This document shows, piece by piece, positions 5,264 to 7,669 of a DNA stretch of 7,669 nucleotides. The stretch comes from JAWCLZ01 sp037443105. Lineage in GTDB: Archaea; Halobacteriota; JAWCLZ01. The stretch is taken from NCBI GenBank assembly GCA_037443105.1, contig JBBIOZ010000075.1:1-7669 (forward strand), in the 5' to 3' direction. A program made the position numbers and the translations under genes. The notes beneath the pieces were generated by a model. That model saw only the letters and a list, made by a program, of their open reading frames with translations, was not told the origin of the DNA and searched no databases. How positions within the stretch are numbered: the first letter of the stretch is position 1; every line of letters begins with the position of its first letter.

Positions 5264-5991
5264 TGCAAATAGGAGTAATCCTCGGTTCTGGATATGACAA
5301 GTTTCTTGAGGATGGGAAAAAAATTCAAGTGCATACAAGATATGGCGAAGTTGAAGCTAGAGAGATAGAGATTGAAAAAACAAAAGCCTTCATCCTCAAC
5401 AGGCATGGTAAATCGGCGGCGATTCCAGCGAATAAGATTAACCATAGAGCGAATATTGCAGCGCTTCATCAACTCGAGGCTGAGCGAATAATTGCTATTT
5501 CTGCGGTTGGAAGCATGAACAAGCTCATAAAAGTGGGAGAACTTGTGCTCCTCGATCAATTTATAGACTTCAGCTTTTACTTTGCATCCTTTGAGGATAG
5601 ATATATTGACGTAAGCGAGCCTTTTTGCGAGCAATTGAGAAGCATTATATTGAGAACTGTCAGAGCTCTTAAACTTAAGCTTCATCCTCGAGGCACCTAT
5701 ATCTGCGTGCGCGGCCCGAGATATGAAACCAAGGCGGAGATAGAGGCCTTTCAAAAACTGGGGGGAGATGTCATTGGCATGACCATAGCGCCTGAGTGTA
5801 CACTTGCAAGAGAATTGGGAATTTGCTATGCAGCGGTATCGCTAGTGACAAATTTTGCTGCCGGCATAGAAAAAGCAAAGCTGAGCCATCAAAAGGTTCT
5901 CCAAGTTTGCGCTGAACAGAGGGAAAACTTAGAGAAATTAATCTTGCATGCAATTCCAGAGATATCTGAGATTAAAAAATGTAAATGCTAG
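5263..5991 (+). CDS. purine nucleoside / 5'-methylthioinosine phosphorylase (MTAP/PNP family)
   Basis: The product is a 242-residue phosphorylase that splits a purine nucleoside with phosphate to give free base and (methylthio)ribose-1-phosphate. Visible motifs are the N-terminal phosphate loop GVILGSG (4-10), LNRHG (45-49), INHRANIAAL (59-68), AVGSMN (81-86), GPRYETKAEI (151-160), GMTIAPE (172-178) and VTNFAAG (195-201). GPRYET and N197, in place of the TDYD-type acidic residues of methylthioadenosine phosphorylase, favour a 6-oxopurine substrate (methylthioinosine, inosine or guanosine). That is an inference from family knowledge. The chain ends in C240-K-C242, a CXC motif. An AAGGGA ribosome-binding site (5251-5256) precedes the ATG, which overlaps the isomerase stop, so the two genes are translationally coupled. 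It would work in purine and methionine salvage. Confidence 0.88.
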   Translation: MQIGVILGSGYDKFLEDGKKIQVHTRYGEVEAREIEIEKTKAFILNRHGKSAAIPANKINHRANIAALHQLEAERIIAISAVGSMNKLIKVGELVLLDQFIDFSFYFASFEDRYIDVSEPFCEQLRSIILRTVRALKLKLHPRGTYICVRGPRYETKAEIEAFQKLGGDVIGMTIAPECTLARELGICYAAVSLVTNFAAGIEKAKLSHQKVLQVCAEQRENLEKLILHAIPEISEIKKCKC

Positions 5992-6989
5992 CTGCCTTTC
6001 TTTAAAATCCAGATGTATCTAGTGAGGCTTTTATGCACGCGCTGCTGAACAACTTCAAGCACTTCAAATTTAGCATTCTCAGCGAGTGATTTAATTGAGC
6101 GATCAGAAACCACAACAGCGATTTTATTCTCCTTCAGCACGCGGTGCATCTCCAAGAGCGATCTTCTATAGAGGTCTTCGATATCCCTTGCTTCAATTCT
6201 AGCAGACCTTCCATAAGGCGGATCTGTAACAATTGCATCTATGCATCTATTCTTCAAGGGTAAATTGCAAGCATCGCTGATTAAAAGGAAGTAATTTGCA
6301 TTATAGAAATCGAGATTTAATTTTGCTCCTCTCACCATTTTCGACTGAAAATCACTTCCAATTACCCTCGCGCCTATGAGCCCGGCTTCAACTAAAATTC
6401 CACCTGAGCCGCAAAATGGATCGAGCAATAGCTCGCTGCTTTGAACCCTTGAAATATTAACCAGTGCGCGTGCAATATGAGGCATAAGCACGCCTGGATG
6501 GAAAAATGGCTTCAATTTTGGGTTTCGCTTTGCAAATTCTCCTCTCTTTATAGCTGCAAGCAATCTTCCAAAGATTGCTAATTCGCTTGTTAAAATGAGT
6601 CTAAATATTATCTCAGGATTTTCGAGGTCAACGCGATAGCCTCGCCTATGGATTAGAGCGCCTAAAAGCCTTTCCAGTCGAGCAGCACCCTGCTTCGACT
6701 TTACCCTGACGCAGTAGCTCTCCGAAGTTTTGAAATTCAGTTTTAATCCCTCTACCAATCTAATAATGCTTGGCTCATCTGGATTAGATATGCCAAGTAC
6801 TTCTATTATGCGATGCACCATTCCTAGGCGGGATGAAATTTCTTCTGGGTAGAAATCAGCCTCGATGACTAATATTTGATCTGAAAAGGCTATTTCGCGA
6901 TACTTCACCCCGCGTGCTGCTAGATATGCAAGCACCTCCAATCTTGAGAGAATTTTATGTTCCCCTGAGAGTTCGAAGGCCAAGATCAT
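5988..6989 (-). CDS. trm-G10: tRNA (guanine(10)-N2)-methyltransferase, archaeal Trm-G10/Trm11 type
   Basis: The enzyme mono- or dimethylates N2 of guanine 10 in tRNA using S-adenosylmethionine, in the cytoplasm. The 333-residue chain has an N-terminal ferredoxin-like plus THUMP region (about 1-145; tRNA binding). It is followed by KPFFHPGVLMPHIARALVNIS and a Rossmann methyltransferase domain: motif I LLDPFCGSGGILVEAG (188-203), the acidic D213 (GSDFQ), and catalytic motif IV TDPPYGR (255-261). This order and length match archaeal Trm-G10 (Pyrococcus PAB1283 group). The start MILAFELSGEH is typical of the family. A GAGGT lies 15 nt upstream, too far to be useful, so the mRNA may be leaderless from the TATA-like box at 7014-7021. 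The stop codon is shared, on opposite strands, with the convergent phosphorylase gene. Confidence 0.93.
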   Translation of the reverse strand: MILAFELSGEHKILSRLEVLAYLAARGVKYREIAFSDQILVIEADFYPEEISSRLGMVHRIIEVLGISNPDEPSIIRLVEGLKLNFKTSESYCVRVKSKQGAARLERLLGALIHRRGYRVDLENPEIIFRLILTSELAIFGRLLAAIKRGEFAKRNPKLKPFFHPGVLMPHIARALVNISRVQSSELLLDPFCGSGGILVEAGLIGARVIGSDFQSKMVRGAKLNLDFYNANYFLLISDACNLPLKNRCIDAIVTDPPYGRSARIEARDIEDLYRRSLLEMHRVLKENKIAVVVSDRSIKSLAENAKFEVLEVVQQRVHKSLTRYIWILKKGS

Positions 6990-7013
6990 ACAATTGATAA
7001 TACGACCTCAAAA

Positions 7014-7021
7014 TATTAATA
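7014..7021. promoter_or_regulatory. Palindromic TATA box shared by divergent trm-G10 and PH-domain genes
   Basis: TATTAATA reads the same on both strands. Its centre is 28.5 nt from the ATG at 6989 and 27.5 nt from the ATG at 7045, the distance that would place both transcript starts at or next to the start codons. No other good TATA box or usable Shine-Dalgarno is seen in this 55-nt gap. Confidence 0.5.
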
Positions 7022-7044
7022 ATCAGCATAATAATCCCTAAAAC

Positions 7045-7401
7045 ATGCACTCGAATCACGGACTTCCTAAAGTAGTCAAAGCAATAATGCTCAAGGATGA
7101 GAAGATTTTATTTCATCTGCATCAAACCCGCGCCAAGCATCCAGTAACACCTGATACCATTTATATTACGAATTTCCGCGTGATAAGATACAGCCCCAAG
7201 CTGCTGGGGCTCAAGCACGAAACCGAGGACTACTACTATAAGGATATCGCCAATGTGAAAATCGATAAAGGCTTAATCTACTCCTCGATTCTGCTCAAGG
7301 TTCGCTTCTTATCCCACGATTTAAGGTTCGAGGATATCTCAACGAAAGATGCCGAGGAGATGTGTAGAATAATTGGCGAAATAATCAAGAAGAATTTATA
7401 A
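7045..7401 (+). CDS. small PH-domain protein (bacterial PH / YokE-like fold)
   Basis: This 118-residue cytoplasmic protein has no signal or membrane segment. The pattern DEKILFHLHQTRAKHP, then TPDTIYITNFRVIRYSP, HETEDYYYKDIANVKIDKGLI and SILLKVRF, followed by an amphipathic C-terminal helix (about 100-116), is that of a prokaryotic pleckstrin-homology-like domain: about seven strands capped by a helix. The conserved T-x-x-R-V-I block is clear. Such domains in Bacteria and Archaea have no single known job, so no partner can be named. No Shine-Dalgarno precedes the ATG at 7045, and the TATA-like box 28 nt upstream suggests a leaderless mRNA. ATG 7087 is a weaker alternative start that would cut off the first strand. 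It is followed within about 70 nt by tbp on the same strand. Confidence 0.75.
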   Translation: MHSNHGLPKVVKAIMLKDEKILFHLHQTRAKHPVTPDTIYITNFRVIRYSPKLLGLKHETEDYYYKDIANVKIDKGLIYSSILLKVRFLSHDLRFEDISTKDAEEMCRIIGEIIKKNL

Positions 7402-7404
7402 AAT

Positions 7405-7446
7405 CTTTTATATACTTTGAAACAGCTTTTATATACTTTAAATACT
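7405..7446 (+). promoter_or_regulatory. Tandem TATA-box promoter of tbp
   Basis: CTTTTATATACTTT occurs twice without mismatch, at 7405-7418 and 7426-7439, a 21-bp period. A further TTTAAATA overlaps the second copy at 7437-7444. The second TATA (centre about 7432) predicts a start near 7457, just ahead of the ribosome-binding site GGAG at 7460-7463. The first predicts a start near 7437, inside the second copy. The T-runs may also end transcription of the PH-domain gene. Confidence 0.65.
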
Positions 7447-7471
7447 TCTTTAATTGAGTGGAGATGAAAAC

Positions 7472-7669
7472 ATGTCTAAAGCCGAGGAGGCAAAGGCAAC
7501 CATAAAGATTGAAAATGTAGTAGCCTCAACGTCGATTGGGCGTGAAATTGATTTAAAAGCCATAACCCAAGCGCTGGAGGGCGCTGATTACGACCCTGAG
7601 CAATTCCCAGGCTTGGTGTATCGCACGAAAGATCCCAAAACAGCTGCATTGATTTTTAGATCAGGTAAG
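7472..7669 (+). CDS. tbp: TATA-box-binding protein (TBP), 5' part
   Basis: The first 66 codons are visible and the frame is still open at the right edge of the window. After a short acidic N-terminus (MSKAEEAKA) the sequence IKIENVVASTSIGREIDL, ALEGADYDPEQFPGLVYR and PKTAALIFRSGK is the first half of the first saddle repeat of TBP. TBP recognises TATA boxes and recruits TFB and RNA polymerase. The archaeal protein is normally about 180-200 residues, so roughly a third is present. The ribosome-binding site GGAG (7460-7463) lies 8 nt before the ATG. The gene follows two identical TATA boxes, an arrangement that would allow the protein to influence its own promoter. Confidence 0.97.
   Translation, partial: MSKAEEAKATIKIENVVASTSIGREIDLKAITQALEGADYDPEQFPGLVYRTKDPKTAALIFRSGK

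Noticed and set aside
5227..5754. 175-codon minus-strand open frame over the phosphorylase gene
   Set aside because: All conserved phosphorylase motifs are on the plus strand; the antisense frame has no start signal or recognisable domain.
5263..5991. Annotation as strict methylthioadenosine phosphorylase
   Set aside because: The base-binding region VTNFAAG and the GPRYET motif fit 6-oxopurine enzymes better, so the broader family call was kept.
1..7669. CRISPR array, insertion sequence or integrase attachment site (including at the tRNA 3' end)
   Set aside because: There are no regularly spaced repeats, no transposase or integrase motifs, and no second copy of the tRNA 3' end in the window.

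Overview
The window is euryarchaeal chromosome of moderate GC. The evidence is a set of archaeal marker genes (ribosomal protein S8e, TATA-binding protein, cupin-type glucose-6-phosphate isomerase, Trm-G10 tRNA methyltransferase), a tRNA without encoded CCA, archaeal TATA/BRE promoters, a mix of Shine-Dalgarno and apparently leaderless starts, and class III (prepilin-type) signal peptides. Some protein sequences recall Methanomicrobia/Archaeoglobi-type or ANME-like lineages, but this is an impression and the taxon is not fixed by the window.

Layout. 1-115 (minus) is the N-terminal piece of an unrecognised small membrane protein, divergent from tRNA-Arg(TCG) at 219-291. S8e (375-752, plus, TTG start) follows with its own promoter. 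It converges, 3 nt apart, on a five-gene minus-strand operon (4375 down to 756). All five products have a short charged N-terminus, a G/A cleavage-like residue, one hydrophobic helix and a beta-rich, sequon-dense ectodomain. They resemble the pilin-like DUF7287, DUF7288, DUF7261, DUF7266 and DUF7289 proteins of haloarchaea. The fourth carries added Ig-like and fibronectin type III modules. An AT-rich divergent promoter region separates this operon from a plus-strand pair, cupin glucose-6-phosphate isomerase and a purine nucleoside/methylthioinosine phosphorylase, overlapping by 1 nt. The phosphorylase converges on the tRNA G10 methyltransferase gene (minus), and the two share one CTAG as both stop codons. 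That gene and a small PH-domain gene (plus) diverge from one near-symmetric AT box. The window ends in the first 66 codons of tbp, preceded by two identical TATA elements 21 bp apart.

How it works together. Most of the window is housekeeping: translation (tRNA-Arg, S8e, Trm-G10), transcription (TBP) and central sugar/nucleoside metabolism. The exception is the pilin-like operon, which looks like a complete minor-pilin/pseudopilin set for a glycosylated surface structure. Its assembly ATPase, platform protein and prepilin peptidase are not in the window. It is the best candidate here for an under-described system. A second theme is promoter architecture: tandem TATA boxes in front of the gene for TBP itself, and a shared palindromic TATA between divergent, probably leaderless genes.
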